A DNA stretch of 64,000 nt from Datura wrightii. Taxonomy: Eukaryota > Streptophyta > Magnoliopsida > Solanales > Solanaceae. The notes beneath the pieces are model-generated. The model was not told where the DNA came from and did not search any database. It saw nothing but the letters and a program-made list of their open reading frames with translations. The position numbers and the translations under genes are program-made. Location of the stretch: the NCBI GenBank assembly GCA_035772735.1, contig JASDFA010000010.1:180113501-180177500 (forward strand). The letters are read 5' to 3'. Positions 24,905 to 36,700 of the stretch are shown here, in pieces (position 1 is the first letter of the stretch; every line of letters starts with the position of its first letter).

Positions 24905-26467
24905 CATGATATTAAGAATATCCAAATATCCCGAATGGTGTTATCTTGAGTTTGAGATTCACTGGTGCTAAAAAGTTGTAATAATAGTATACATATACCT
25001 TATGTGATAGAGTACGATTTTGAAATTAAACATGTACCTAACATTATACATATATATTATATATCCTAATTATGTAATGAGAATAATTTTGTGATGTTTT
25101 CAGGGACCTCTTAACTAAATTTTACGTCACCTATTATCACAACTCATGAACTTGAGTCACCCAGGTGACTTAGTATTTATGGCCATCAAAGCACAGAGCT
25201 AACTTCTTTCTTACCAACTCCGAGCTACCTTTGATATAGTAAAAGTAGTAAACCGAATCTCCACCATCAGTCTGCTATCACCAAATTCGTTCCGCTGTTC
25301 AGTTGAATCATTGGTTTTGATACTTAGATGTTGGACGAAGTCAGCTCAAACATACTCTTAATATTATACACATTATACGCAGTAGCTAAGTTAACATTAT
25401 TTTTCCGGAATATCTCACGACTACTATATCTACACCTTATATATAGCCTTTCAATCTTTTTAGTATCAATGTAAACTTTGTTCATACACCCAAACATAGT
25501 ATTGAATTTCTTAATACATGTGGGGGGCAGAAGCTAAAGAGAGCCTGTAAACTACCCAAAGTCATATATTTGTTTGATGTTCGTCAAGGTTCCGTACACT
25601 TAACAATGCCTATTTCTTTTAGATTTTATCAAACAATTGCTTCAGATTAAAGAAACACATAACATAACCTTAATCTCTGTGAAACTTAAAATAATTTGCG
25701 CAGATCGTCATGCCTGACCTTTGAATTCTATATTATTTTTGTTTTAGTTGAAAATTAATAATATTCTAATTTTTGTTTTCAACTAATTTTATTGTCTTCT
25801 TCTCAGAGACGTGGCCAGCTAGCCAATTGATGCAGAGTGTCAGAGTTTTTCTCTGTTCAAGAAAACCTCAGGCATAAAAGTACAAGTTTTTGTAAGGTGT
25901 TTTAAGGGCCTACTAGCCAAGTAATAGTTCCTGTCTCTTCTTATAAGTAGCTACTGAGAACTTTGTATTGAATAACAAATAAACAGTCTCTTCAAAAACT
26001 TCCCCTCCATATTTTCAAGCCATTTTGATCTTGGGAAAGTGAAAACAAATATAAGGTAACTAGCGGTTCTTTTATATGATTTCAACTCATCATGTAGGGT
26101 GTGTTCTGTACAAAGGAAAACATTTTCCAAAATTTTAGACTAACATAAACGCACCCTTAATCTTTGAACGAAAGATGAATGCATGATGCGTCTAATGTCT
26201 TTGAATCCTGTATAGAACTAGAATTTAAGTCACATGTTCTTCACCGGAATATGGATTTAATTAGTGGTAAGAACCTAAATCAAACTTAAATTCCGAAACA
26301 AGAAAAGCAAATCTCTCGGGAAGAACAGGACTATAGAACTAGATTTTATTAAGTGATACATGATCCTGTATACTGTCAAGAAATCCCATGATAAATGAAT
26401 ACGAGTAGTTATATATTTGATTCATGAATATTTATTCTTCCGTTATATTTCTTGTGGTTGACCAGAG
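24905..26467 (+). promoter_or_regulatory. Upstream region of boron transporter B (copy 3 of the block)
   Basis: Same landmark order as copies 1 and 2, starting at ATTAAGAATATCCAAATATC and running through the TTATGGCCATCAAAGCACAGAG block to the TATA-like TATAAGTA at 25942-25949, followed by AACAGTCTCTTCAAAAACTTC shared with copy 1. The stretch from this TATA to the start codon is about 520 bp, versus about 960 bp in copy A, which has the extra MITE-like segment. Confidence 0.55.
26388..26408 (+). promoter_or_regulatory. uORF in the leader of boron transporter B
   Basis: ATG at 26388 opens a 6-codon uORF (MINEYE, TAG) at the position equivalent to the copy A uORF, sharing the MINEY start and ending 59 nt before the main ATG. 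The AUG-UAG doublet of copy A is lost here. Another AUG-UAG occurs at 26092-26097, further up the presumed leader. Confidence 0.45.
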
Positions 26468-29400
26468 ATGAAGGGTTGTCTCCGAACTCCATTCGAAGGC
26501 ATTTCAGAGGATGCTCGAGGACGGGTTTCTTGCTACAAGCAGGATTGGATTGCTGGAATTAGATCCGGAATAGGGCAAGATTATTTTTCCTTGGTTGTTT
26601 TCAGACAATTTTTGTAAATGAGTTAAATTTATATGTTTTTTTTGTTCCATTCTAACTGATGCTTCTGTGTGTTTATGCCAGGATATTAGCTCCAACTACC
26701 TACATATTCTTTGCATCTGCTCTTCCAGTGATTGCTTTTGGAGAACAATTGAGAAGGGATACAGGTTCTTTTACCTTTCAAACTTTTGATGAAAGAAATT
26801 TACTAAAGGCAATCTGATCTTTGGTTTTCCTATGAACTTGAATTTGAATCTTAGATGGGAGCCTCAGCACTGTGGAAACTTTAGCTTCTACAGCAATTTG
26901 TGGTATCATTCACTCGACACTCGGAGGGCAACCTCTTATGATACTAGGAGTTGCAGAACCTACTATTATTATGTACAGTTACTTGTACAAGTTTGCTAAA
27001 GGGAGAGAAGATTTGGGGCAGAACCTTTACTTGGCTTGGGCTGGATGGTATGTTACAATATGTTCAATTTTCGTATAAGGTTGTTTGACAGACAATATAT
27101 CTATGATGACATTTTTGCAGGGTTTGTGTCTGGACAGCTCTCATGTTGTTTCTTCTAGCAATATTCAATACCTGCTCTATCATAAGTAAATTTACAAGGA
27201 TTGCTGGTGAAACTTTTGGCATGCTTATTGCGGTGCTTTTTATTCAAGAGGCAATTAAGGTACACTTCAGCTGCAGAAACCAGAATTCTTTTTACAAGAT
27301 GTTCAACTCTTGGCAGGGGCAGAGTCACAATGGTAGTTATGGGTTCAAAAGGACCTAGTAACTCTGGTTCAAACCCTGTATTTGTGTTAAAAATTTCATT
27401 GGATATGTACAAATAATCCTTATCTAGAACAAAACAAATTGTGATCTAAACTAAAAATCCTGATTCTGCCTCTGAATATCATGGTGACATCTGAAAGAAT
27501 GGAGTCTTGATCAGAATAGATTTGTATTGTAACTTTGTAGGGATTAGTGAGCGAGTTTAGAATTCCCAAAGCAGAAGACCCAAGTTTGGAGAAATATCAA
27601 TTCCATTGGCTTTACACGAACGGGCTACTTGGAATCATATTCACCTTCGGCCTTCTCTACACAGCCTTAAAGAGCAGGAAAGCAAGGTCATGGTGGTATG
27701 GCACAGGTTTGTGGTCTAAACGTTTTGATGCCTGGTATCAATATGTTGCCACTTCATCAATGTACAGGTCTAACAACTTCCTTTGACATTACATCAGGCT
27801 GGATTAGAAGCTTCATCGCCGACTATGGAGTTCCTTTAATGGTTCTTGCGTGGTCAGCACTCTCATTTATCGTGCCAAGCAAAGTTCCAACTGGAGTTCC
27901 TAGAACACTATATAGTCCCCTTCCTTGGGAATCTGCATCTTTATATCATTGGACTGTAATTAAGGTGTGAAAAATTGGTGAAGGGTTCCTTCTTTAATTA
28001 GTTAATGAGAAATCTTGAACTTTAACACATACTTCAACTGCAGGATATGGGGAAGGTTCCTCCAGCATACATATTTGCTGCAGTAATACCAGCTGTGATG
28101 ATAGCTGGACTTTATTTCTTCGATCACAGTGTTGCATCGCAACTGGCACAACAAAAGGAATTCAACCTAAAGAATCCTTCTGCATATCATTATGATATCT
28201 TACTCTTGGGATTTATGGTATCTTATCATCTGTCGGTTTCTTCCATTGTTTCTAATTACTTGTTGCTGTTTTAATAAGTAAGATTAACGACACAGAATTG
28301 TACTTCTCCTCAGACTTTGCTATGTGGTTTGATTGGATTGCCTCCTTCAAATGGTGTCCTGCCTCAGTCCCCTATGCATACTAAAAGCTTGGCTGTTCTT
28401 AAGAAACAGGTAAAACACAACTAAATTTGGTGATGGTTGTACTGCTACTGATAATGTTGCCTCTAGCACTTCTAATTTGAGTTCCTAACACTTCATTTAA
28501 TGCTAATCAGCTGATTAGCAAGAAGATGGTTGAAAGTGCCAAGGAGAGTATCAGGCGAAAAGCTAGCAACTCTGAAATTTATGGCAATATGCAAGCTGTA
28601 TTCATAGAAATAGATAGTTCTCCTATTGTAAGTCCATCTTCTTAGTTTCTTTAGCACTTTCAAAATTGGCCATTGTTTTTGAGTTAGATAAACCTAACTC
28701 TGAGTCAATTTGTTCAATACTCCACCGAGGGCTGAACAGCTTACGCGTCCTTATGGAGATATCTAGAGTAATATTGGGCTTTATAAAACTGATCTTTCAT
28801 GGCTACGCAGAGTGCAGTAGCTAATGAATTGGAACACTTGAAAGAGGCAATAATGAAACGTGAAAGTGAAAATGCAAATGGCGAAAAGTCCAATGGTATA
28901 TTTGATCCCGAGAAGTACATTGATGCATACTTGCCCGTTCGAGTAAATGAACAAAGAGTCAGCAATCTATTGCAGTCACTATTAGTAGCAGCATCAGTAG
29001 GTGCTATGCCAGTGATAAAAAAGATACCAACCTCAGTTCTTTGGGGATATTTTGCCTACATGGCTATTGACAGCCTTCCAGGAAATCAACTGTGGGAAAG
29101 AATGCTGCTTCTGTTCATCTCCCCTGGCAGGAGATTTAAGTAAGTTCATTTATGGCATATGATCATTGAAGTTATTAAGTGAATAGATCAAGTCTTTCTC
29201 CTTGTGACTATCGTTAACAAATAAAAAGGAACTTTTTCTTACGGTTTAAGCTCAATAGTCAAGGTATTGTCCTCTCTGATCAAACTATTAGAGCCTCACG
29301 GTTTTGTCCCCTTGGACTTTAACCGAAAGGGTGCCTCGACAGTTGAATTTCTGAAACTGCTCTTTATGGACCCTAACTTTCCCCCTCTAATTCCCAGGGG

Positions 29401-30316
29401 ATTCCTGAAAGGTTTCACAGTGATCCCCTTTTGATTTTAACCACCAGCTACTATAAATTTGATCCCAATCACATGCTTGTTGACTTTTTAAATCTTGTGA
29501 CTTCTTCAACTAACCAGAGTGATAATGATGGCAGGGTCCTTGAAGGGATTCATGCATCTTTTGTGGAATCAGTACCATTCAGATACATTGCAATCTTCAC
29601 CATATTCCAATTTGTGTACTTACTGGTTGTCTTTGGAGTTACTTGGATTCCTATAGCTGGAATTCTCTTCCCCTTGCCATTTTTTCTACTCATAAGCATA
29701 AGGCAACATTTGCTTCCCAAATTGTTACACCCTCGTCATTTGCAAGAGCTTGATGCAGCCGAGTATGAGGAAATAGCTGGTTCTCCACAACGCGCACTTA
29801 GCTTCTCTTTCAGGGTAATCTTAAAATTTTCAATTAATTTTCAGATTTTCATGTGTTGAAAGAAATAAATCAGCTAATGAACAAGTCAAATAATGTGATC
29901 AGGAAACGGAAGCAACTCTTCCTATAACTGAAAACGAAATAGAAATTTGTGACGCCGAGATTTTGGATGAACTTACAACCAGCAGAGGAGAGTTCAAAGT
30001 CCGGACTCGCACCTTTAGTGAGGATAAGTGCCCACAGGTATCCCTTGACAATGAAATTCATAATTACTAGTACTAGTATCGGAACATGAGTGATGCGCGG
30101 CCAATATTTTAAAAAATTAATTGTAACCAATTATGATCTTACTTTCAGCACATTAGTTCTAATCATTTTGATCAAGTCTTAATTGTTGATGGATGTTAAT
30201 GATATACCTATTTGCAGGTTATTCATCCAACTAGTTGCCCAATTGGCACATCTGAAGGAATCAATGTTGGACTTATTGGATCCTTAGCAATTCATGCAGA
30301 CATAGAATCTAAGTGA
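26468..30316 (+). CDS. BOR4-like: Boron (borate) efflux transporter, BOR4-type, copy B with altered C-terminus
   Basis: Tandem duplicate of 17209-20830 with the same 13 exons: 26468-26574, 26682-26764, 26855-27047, 27121-27259, 27541-27706, 27798-27964, 28044-28217, 28314-28409, 28511-28627, 28811-29139, 29535-29814, 29903-30037 and 30218-30316, giving 694 residues. Exons 2-12 match copy A in length exactly, and most differences are single substitutions. Two oddities stand out. Intron 1 begins GC (26575-26576), not GT. The last exon carries an extra in-frame 63 nt (30233-30295) coding for plastid RpoB-like residues, so the tail is 21 residues longer and ends ADIESK. Intron 10 is about 175 bp longer than in copy A. 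No stop or frameshift was seen, so the gene looks functional. The role is borate export at the plasma membrane, as for the family; whether the tail change matters is unknown. Confidence 0.93.
30233..30295 (+). other. Plastid rpoB-derived 63-bp insert in the last exon of boron transporter B
   Basis: Copy A reads HPT-ADTESE and copy B reads HPT-[21 residues]-ADIESK. The inserted residues include CPIGTSEGINVGLIGSLAIH, which matches the highly conserved bacterial/plastid RpoB segment CPIDTSEGINVGLIGSL as I remember it. The insert keeps frame and has no stop. It is best explained as a nuclear plastid DNA fragment (NUPT) captured during break repair. Confidence 0.85.
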
Positions 30317-31490
30317 AGGAGGGGATAAGGTCATATAAATGATGAAACAGGTATTCAATCTTGTATAAACTGTGAGCAATGGAAGTTAAATTTATCAAAA
30401 TTTCCATGGCTCTAGAGTGTATTGAATCTTGAGTTGGTACCACTGGAATGTCTCCATACATGTAGAGTGTATAATTCTAAATATTGTAGTCTAATCGGTA
30501 TACTACTATAATATAGGATGAACTTTATAGAAGTATTTTACAAGTAAGCAAACCAATGTCGGTCTGAGAATGTAAAGTGTTCGATAATCGAATGATCTTT
30601 GATGATTTTGAATCACTAGCATATATGGATATTCCTTGTCATTTCTACACAGACTGAATGCCTCTAAGTCAGAAATCCAGTCTAAAATGGATTCATGCAC
30701 AAAAGGAAGAAAAAAAAAATCGTATTTTCACTCTCTTACCTCCCGAAGGGTAGTTTTGTGTTTGGGCAACATATCCTTTCAGTTACCATTACGAGCTACT
30801 AGTGCTTCCAATCTATGAAGAGCTTATACTTGTTGAGATCTTAAAATGAGCATAGAAAGCAAAAAAGTTACATTTCCTAATCTAGCTATCACTCTTTCTA
30901 ACAACAATTCTCTTCTGATTCTAACATCTTCTCGAGCATCTTCTAGCAAATAAACGATACAAAGAAAAACAACAGGTTTCCAAATTTCTTGTTTACTTCC
31001 TATTCTAATCCCCATTCAGTGCAATCATCAACCCTTTTGGCTTTAGTCCGCTGAAATTGTCTTGTTATCATCAGATTGTTTTGTGTTTTTCTCTTTTGTT
31101 CTTCTCCGAGGCAAAAAAGAAAGAAATTGCTGTATTCACATTCATCTTAACTCTCCTAAGCGATTGAGGGGAAGCACTTGTAAGATCAAACTATGTACAG
31201 GCATATGTGAGAATTATTTTCTAAATAACACAGGCAGTTCAAATTGAACTTAGGCTTATTTAACCTCTTGATCATTGGACAAAACGAGTGGCAACTATTA
31301 CAGAAGGGAAAACAGGATGTACTATCTGCTTAAATTCTACAAGTTTGCTTCAAGAAACTGTAATATAGGATAAAAGAATTTGAAAGATAGATATATTTTG
31401 ATTAAGCAGCAGATATATCCGTGTTCATGTATTTACACTACATAAAAAATAAAACCTACAAGTTAACATCAAGAACTTAATAAAAGACGA
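30317..31490. other. 3' flank of boron transporter B and intergenic DNA
   Basis: The first 500 bp or so parallels the copy A flank (20831-21360), then the homology ends. No gene seen. Confidence 0.6.
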
Positions 31491-31560
31491 GAGGAGTTGT
31501 TCAGATGGTGAGCAAGATTGTGAGTTCGAGTCACCAAGGGAACAAAAAGATGACTATATA
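31491..31560 (+). mobile_element. tRNA-derived SINE remnant
   Basis: GAGTTGTTCAGATGGTGAGC followed by GTGAGTTCGAGTCACC gives box A- and box B-like pol III motifs about 30 bp apart, as in Solanaceae SINEs. Too diverged and short to be a tRNA gene. Confidence 0.5.
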
Positions 31561-32004
31561 ATGAGAATTTCCAATCGAATAAACGAAAGTCAAGGTGTAA
31601 TAAGAACCAATGCATCCCTATTCTTGACTTGCAACTTCAACTTCATCACCCCTTTGAAATATTTTTCTTGTGTCCTGTTTCTTGAATGCCGTTTCATTTA
31701 TTTTTGTTTTAATTTTCCAGTTTTATTTGAATGCTGGAAGTAGTAGGATTTGAATATTCAATTTTGACATTACGGATTGGTTTATTTTACTTTCATAATT
31801 TATTATGTGGTTTTTGGTTTAAGAAATTGTAAAAAACGTTTTGTGCAAATCCTAATTACATTTTTTTCTTCCCACATATATTTCAGTAAATGGCAGAAAG
31901 GAAAGTGTTACTCGTCTATGAAAAGAGGAAAAAAGAAGTCAAAACTTCCTTGGTGCTAAATTCATAGTGAAAATTGCCGGTGTTTATACATTTTAATATT
32001 AAAA

Positions 32005-32470
32005 TTATAATATTAAGTGGATGATAATCAGTAGAAATAAAGTGGAGAATGTGGTCATTATTTCTTTGTAACTCATGTAACCACTAACCACATTATCTCC
32101 TACTAATTAACACACTAATCCTCAAGTTATTATCCACTTTCTTGACATTTACTATATGAAAGAAATACTACACGTATATAAAGGTTGTCTTATTCCTTGT
32201 GTTTGTAGATGAAAAATGTAGAGAAAGATAATAAGTGTGGAAAATATTGTAGTATGTTTTGAGGTTAATGTAGTGAAAGAGAGAGTTGAGACGAACAAAA
32301 ATATTCTAAGTCTTCAACTAATTCACTACACAAAAGAAAGTAATTTGTTGAAGAAAGGTGTTCCTTTGGTGGAGTTTTGGACTCTTCAACTAATCCGGAA
32401 TTGTTTGAGTCATAGGACGTTGTTGGGTTGTTGTATCTTGGAGGGGACAAGTCAAGAGTAATTTGTTGGA
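32005..32470 (+). mobile_element. Possible solo LTR or LTR fragment
   Basis: An imperfect palindromic block (AGTGGATGATAA at 32013 against TTATTATCCACT near 32130, with GAGAATGTGGT against ACCACATTATCTC inside) is followed by a TATATAAAGG promoter-like motif near 32175 and a GTTGTTGTATCTTGGAGGGG tail resembling Copia LTR ends. No coding sequence or paired LTR was found, so boundaries are approximate. Confidence 0.35.
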
Positions 32471-32486
32471 GGAACTGAGATAGATC

Positions 32487-33530
32487 TCAAAAATTAAACG
32501 AATACAGAAATAAGCTGTGATTTTAAAGTATTATCAAAATAAGCTTATTGGACTAATTTAATCAGCTATATCCAATTTTTTAGATAGTGAAAAATAATAT
32601 ATATAAGAGACTAAATTAGTTCGCTATATATAATAAACTAAATTAGTTCGATATATATACCCACGTCATCTCCTTCATCAAAGCCTACACAGTCTCCTTC
32701 CATTTTCAATTCCCTCCCCCCCCCCCCCCCCCACAAGCCTACGGGGTCCCCCCACCATTTTCAATCCCCTCCACTTTCAAACCACACGGCGACACACATA
32801 TATTATTGCTTTTATTATTAAATAAGCAATTCTAAACTTAATAATAATCTGTTGCAATAAATTATATTATTTAATGTAGAATGATAAAAATAAGGAGATA
32901 AGTTATATAAGAATTAATCGAGTGGATTGTTTATGTTATTGTTAATAATACATGAATTAAATATACAGTGATTAATAATATTAGAATTATCATTAAATAA
33001 TAATAAATTAATTATTGTTATACGACAGTATAATATTCTTATTTTATATTTCACTTTTTATAAAATAATACATAAATTTTTATCTAATTTATACAAATAG
33101 TATTATTTATAAAAAAAATGCAAAATCACAATAAAATAATGTATAGATTTTATTGAATTTAACAAGAAGGATTAATTCTCCTATTCAATTCAAGCAACCA
33201 ATCAGGCTCTTAGCATCCTCCGTTTCACAATATAAGGTGTAATCCTGATATTATCATACAGAAATTTCACCTACTCAACGAGATAGATAATTTCATAATT
33301 TAGCGACGGATGGTTTGAAAGTGGAGGTGGGACTGCAGACGAAAAAGATAATATGGGTATATATAACGGATAATTTATCCACTATATATAGCAGATTAAT
33401 ATATTGAATCTCATCATCGTTGCAGTTAGAAAAATAAATATAACGGATTAAATTAGTTTACTAAATTTATTTTGGTAACATTTTAAATTGTGACTTATTT
33501 TTATATCTTTTTAATTTTTGGGCCTATTTC
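32487..33530. mobile_element. Probable 1-kb inverted-repeat element
   Basis: The stretch 32500-32575 (AGAAATAAGCTGTGATTTTAAAG, then ACTAATTTAATC) is matched imperfectly by the reverse complement of 33425-33515 (AAATAAGTCACAATTTAAAA, then ACTAATTTAATC). The paired arms of about 80 bp enclose AT-rich DNA without a long ORF, as in non-autonomous DNA transposons. A 17-bp C tract lies inside (32716-32732). Confidence 0.45.
32716..32732 (+). repeat. Poly(C) tract, 17 C
   Basis: An uninterrupted run of C within a CT-rich patch in an otherwise AT-rich region. The length should be treated with care because such runs are prone to assembly error. Confidence 0.9.
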
Positions 33531-33576
33531 AGATCTGAATTCTTGTGTTTGGAGGTAGTATATATGGCCCTAGATA

Positions 33577-33775
33577 GTTTTTTTTTTTTTGGGTAGGAGC
33601 CATAGATATAGAATACTCTTTTTTTTTTTTTGGTAGGAGCCATTGATATAGGGTTTTTTCTTTTTGTAGGAACCATAGATATAGAGTTCTTTCTTCTTTT
33701 TTTTTTTTTGGTAGGAGCCATAGACAGAGAGTAACTTTTTTTTTTTTTTTTTTTGGTAGGAGCTATATAGCTTGT
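33577..33775. repeat. T-rich minisatellite, about five copies of a 34-45 bp unit
   Basis: A T tract followed by GGTAGGAGCCATAGATATAG recurs with starts near 33592, 33632, 33666, 33710 and 33755. Variation in T-tract length accounts for the spacing. The lysine-rich minus-strand ORF across it is a repeat artefact. Confidence 0.8.
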
Positions 33776-36700
33776 TAGGTTAAGTTTTTTGAAGGTTAAA
33801 ATATTTATTTTAAAAAATGAAGTGATTGGTTAAGTTTTTGGGAGAAAATAATTACTTTAAAGGAGTAGCAGAAATTATTTTTCAGAAGCTAGAAAATGTA
33901 GTTTCTTCCTAAAAGCATTTTTGAGAAAAATACACTTAGAAACGTTTTTTAAAAGCTTGACCAAACACTAATTGCTACTCAAAAATACTTTTTAAATTTT
34001 ATGGCCAAATACAAACTACATTTCACCACAAGTATTTTTTACTAAATATTTTTAAAAAAATATATCTCAAAATAAGCTGATCTTAAAAATTTGACTAAAC
34101 GAATTAATAAATATAGATTGCTAGATTGTGGATCACAGAACTTTATGGTACTGTGTGGCCCAAACTGAAAACATCCTCTTTGTAAACACTTACGGCTGGT
34201 TTAAAAAGTCGCATAGAAATTTAATTTGAGTATAATTAAATGTAACTATACAAATATATTTATTTAATAAAGTAATTATTTAATTAGTAGAAAACTAGGT
34301 GTAATTGAAGGGAAGCTGCGGACTAAGTACAATTATGTGATATAATTATAAGGTTATTTTTTATTTTTTTTTAGTTAATCTTTGTTATTATTATTTTAAT
34401 TTCTCTTTTATTTTATTTTTAAATTTTTTTAAAATATACGTTTTATTTTACATTATTTTTTTTTTCATTTTCCAATCTTTATTTTTTGTGATTCTGTGTA
34501 GTTGATCGTTCTTTTATTTTATTTTTTTTTATTTTCTTCATTTAGCATAATTGCATTATTATTCAAAATTTTAAATTAAAGTATTGTTGAATGACGTTAA
34601 AGACTTATGTTTTTCTTTTCTTCTGAATTATATTTACTTAAGTTATGTTAGGATATATTGTATGTTATATTGAAATTTGACGTAAGAGTATTATGTTAAT
34701 TTTTTTTAAAAAAATTATTTTGAATTTATGTTATATTTTCTGTTCTAATTTTTTTTTTAGTTGTATTGACTTGTTATTTCGCATTGCATATCTTTCTTTT
34801 TTCAGTTAGAATTGTTAGATTTTTTACCGTCAAACATTTATATATATATATCAATTATTTTTTTACAATATTAGTTATAAATATATGTTTGTTAATTAAT
34901 ATATTTCAAGAAACAATAAGTATCTTAAATACCTATTTTAATATTATTTATAAGGACAAATCAAACATTAACTTTTAATTTTTTATAATTAATTTTATTT
35001 TAAAAATATAATTTAACTATGTATTATATTTATGCAATCAAACAGTATACTTGTAATTACACTATAATTATACTATAACAAATAAATAGATCATCATAAT
35101 TATTATACTATATAATTACAAAATTATATAATTGCACCAACATCAATTTTAATTATTAGGTGATTTTACGAACAAACCCTTAAAAGACAATACATACCAA
35201 CATGTTTTTGGGATTCTACTACGAACTTTAGTGTTGCAGTTGACAGTATATTTTTGTTTCCATGATAGGGAGGGCCTGGACTATATTGGGCTTTTGCAGA
35301 CCTCAAAACTTGACGGATCCATTATTGGGCCGCTTTCCAGGACATCCTTCCCGCGACTTTGTAAAGCCCAATCACGGGTAGGAGGGTAATGGTTAACTTC
35401 AAAAATGTACTCCATCCGTTTCATTTTATGTCTTAATTTGATGGGACACACAAATTTAAAAATATAAAGAAGATTATTAAATTATATTTTTATGATTTTA
35501 AGCTAAATGTGTGTATAACATGCTAAAAATATTCGATAAATTTTATAGTTTTAAACATGTTTTATCATTCTTATAGGAAAATGATGGGCATTAAATGTAA
35601 AATAAAAGTATTTAATAAAAACTCACTAAATATAGAAAGATAACATTCTTATAAGTTTTACTTTTCAAATTACTTCAGCAGTATTAGCAAGTGAATATGA
35701 CATCGGAAATTAATATCCTAAGATCTTATTACATGAAACTTCCCAACTTATATAGTCCATGTAGTTCCGGGTTTCCTGCGCCTTGACTTCAACAATAATG
35801 TCCTAATTTAAGGTGCTTATTTTGTTTGAATAGACAAAACAGAACAACGTTTCATCTCAGAATTTCTTGCAAAATGCCCTACATGACATACTCCTAAGTC
35901 CTATCATGCTTGCTAAAGATGGAAAATTGCTTGCATACTACACATCCATGCTACTATTATATTTCACCAGCACAATCACACAAAATATAAGATAACACTA
36001 TCCTGTGAAATCTTAAACAAATAAAAAAAAAATCACTTAATACTTTTTATTTATATTCAAATTAAATTTAAAATATCACGATTCTCAATTTATTTCACTG
36101 ATGAATAGAACACCTTACCCCTATGTCTAATTATCAATTGCACATGTCTTGGCGATTATTGCCGACCAAAAACAAAGTGTCAATTCGAAGGGAGAGACGG
36201 GGAGGGAGACAAATAAATAAAAAGATAATTAAAATCACTAATTAAGTGGACGCTAATCATGTTATAACAACCTTGGAAGTGGGGGCGCTGGGGGCTGGGG
36301 AAGGTTGTTCTCCCATACAAATTCGGAGAATTTGCACAGATAGACCCTTTTTGAAGTCACTTAATTAAATTACGTCTCGGTTAATTCAATAAGCTAAATT
36401 TTGTTTGTGAATAAAAGCAACAAAAACTATATATTAATTAGAAATGGATCTCCTAACTTAATTCAAATCAAAAGGTTAATGGTGATGATTATTCAAGATA
36501 ATATAACCCATTTAAAAAATATTTAAAAACTGGACATATAAAAAAATGAATAATATAATTAAGATGAGGCCTTTGATAAGATGAACCATGAATTAAAAAA
36601 CTTAAAATGAATCTGAAATTGATATCATGATAAGAATTGATGGTGAAACCTAATTCTAACTCAAAAAATAATTTACAGTATGATAATGACACGAAATCAC

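Noticed and set aside
33524..33721. Lysine-rich minus-strand ORF with repeated PTKKKK-like text
   Set aside because: It is simply the translation of the T-tract minisatellite.
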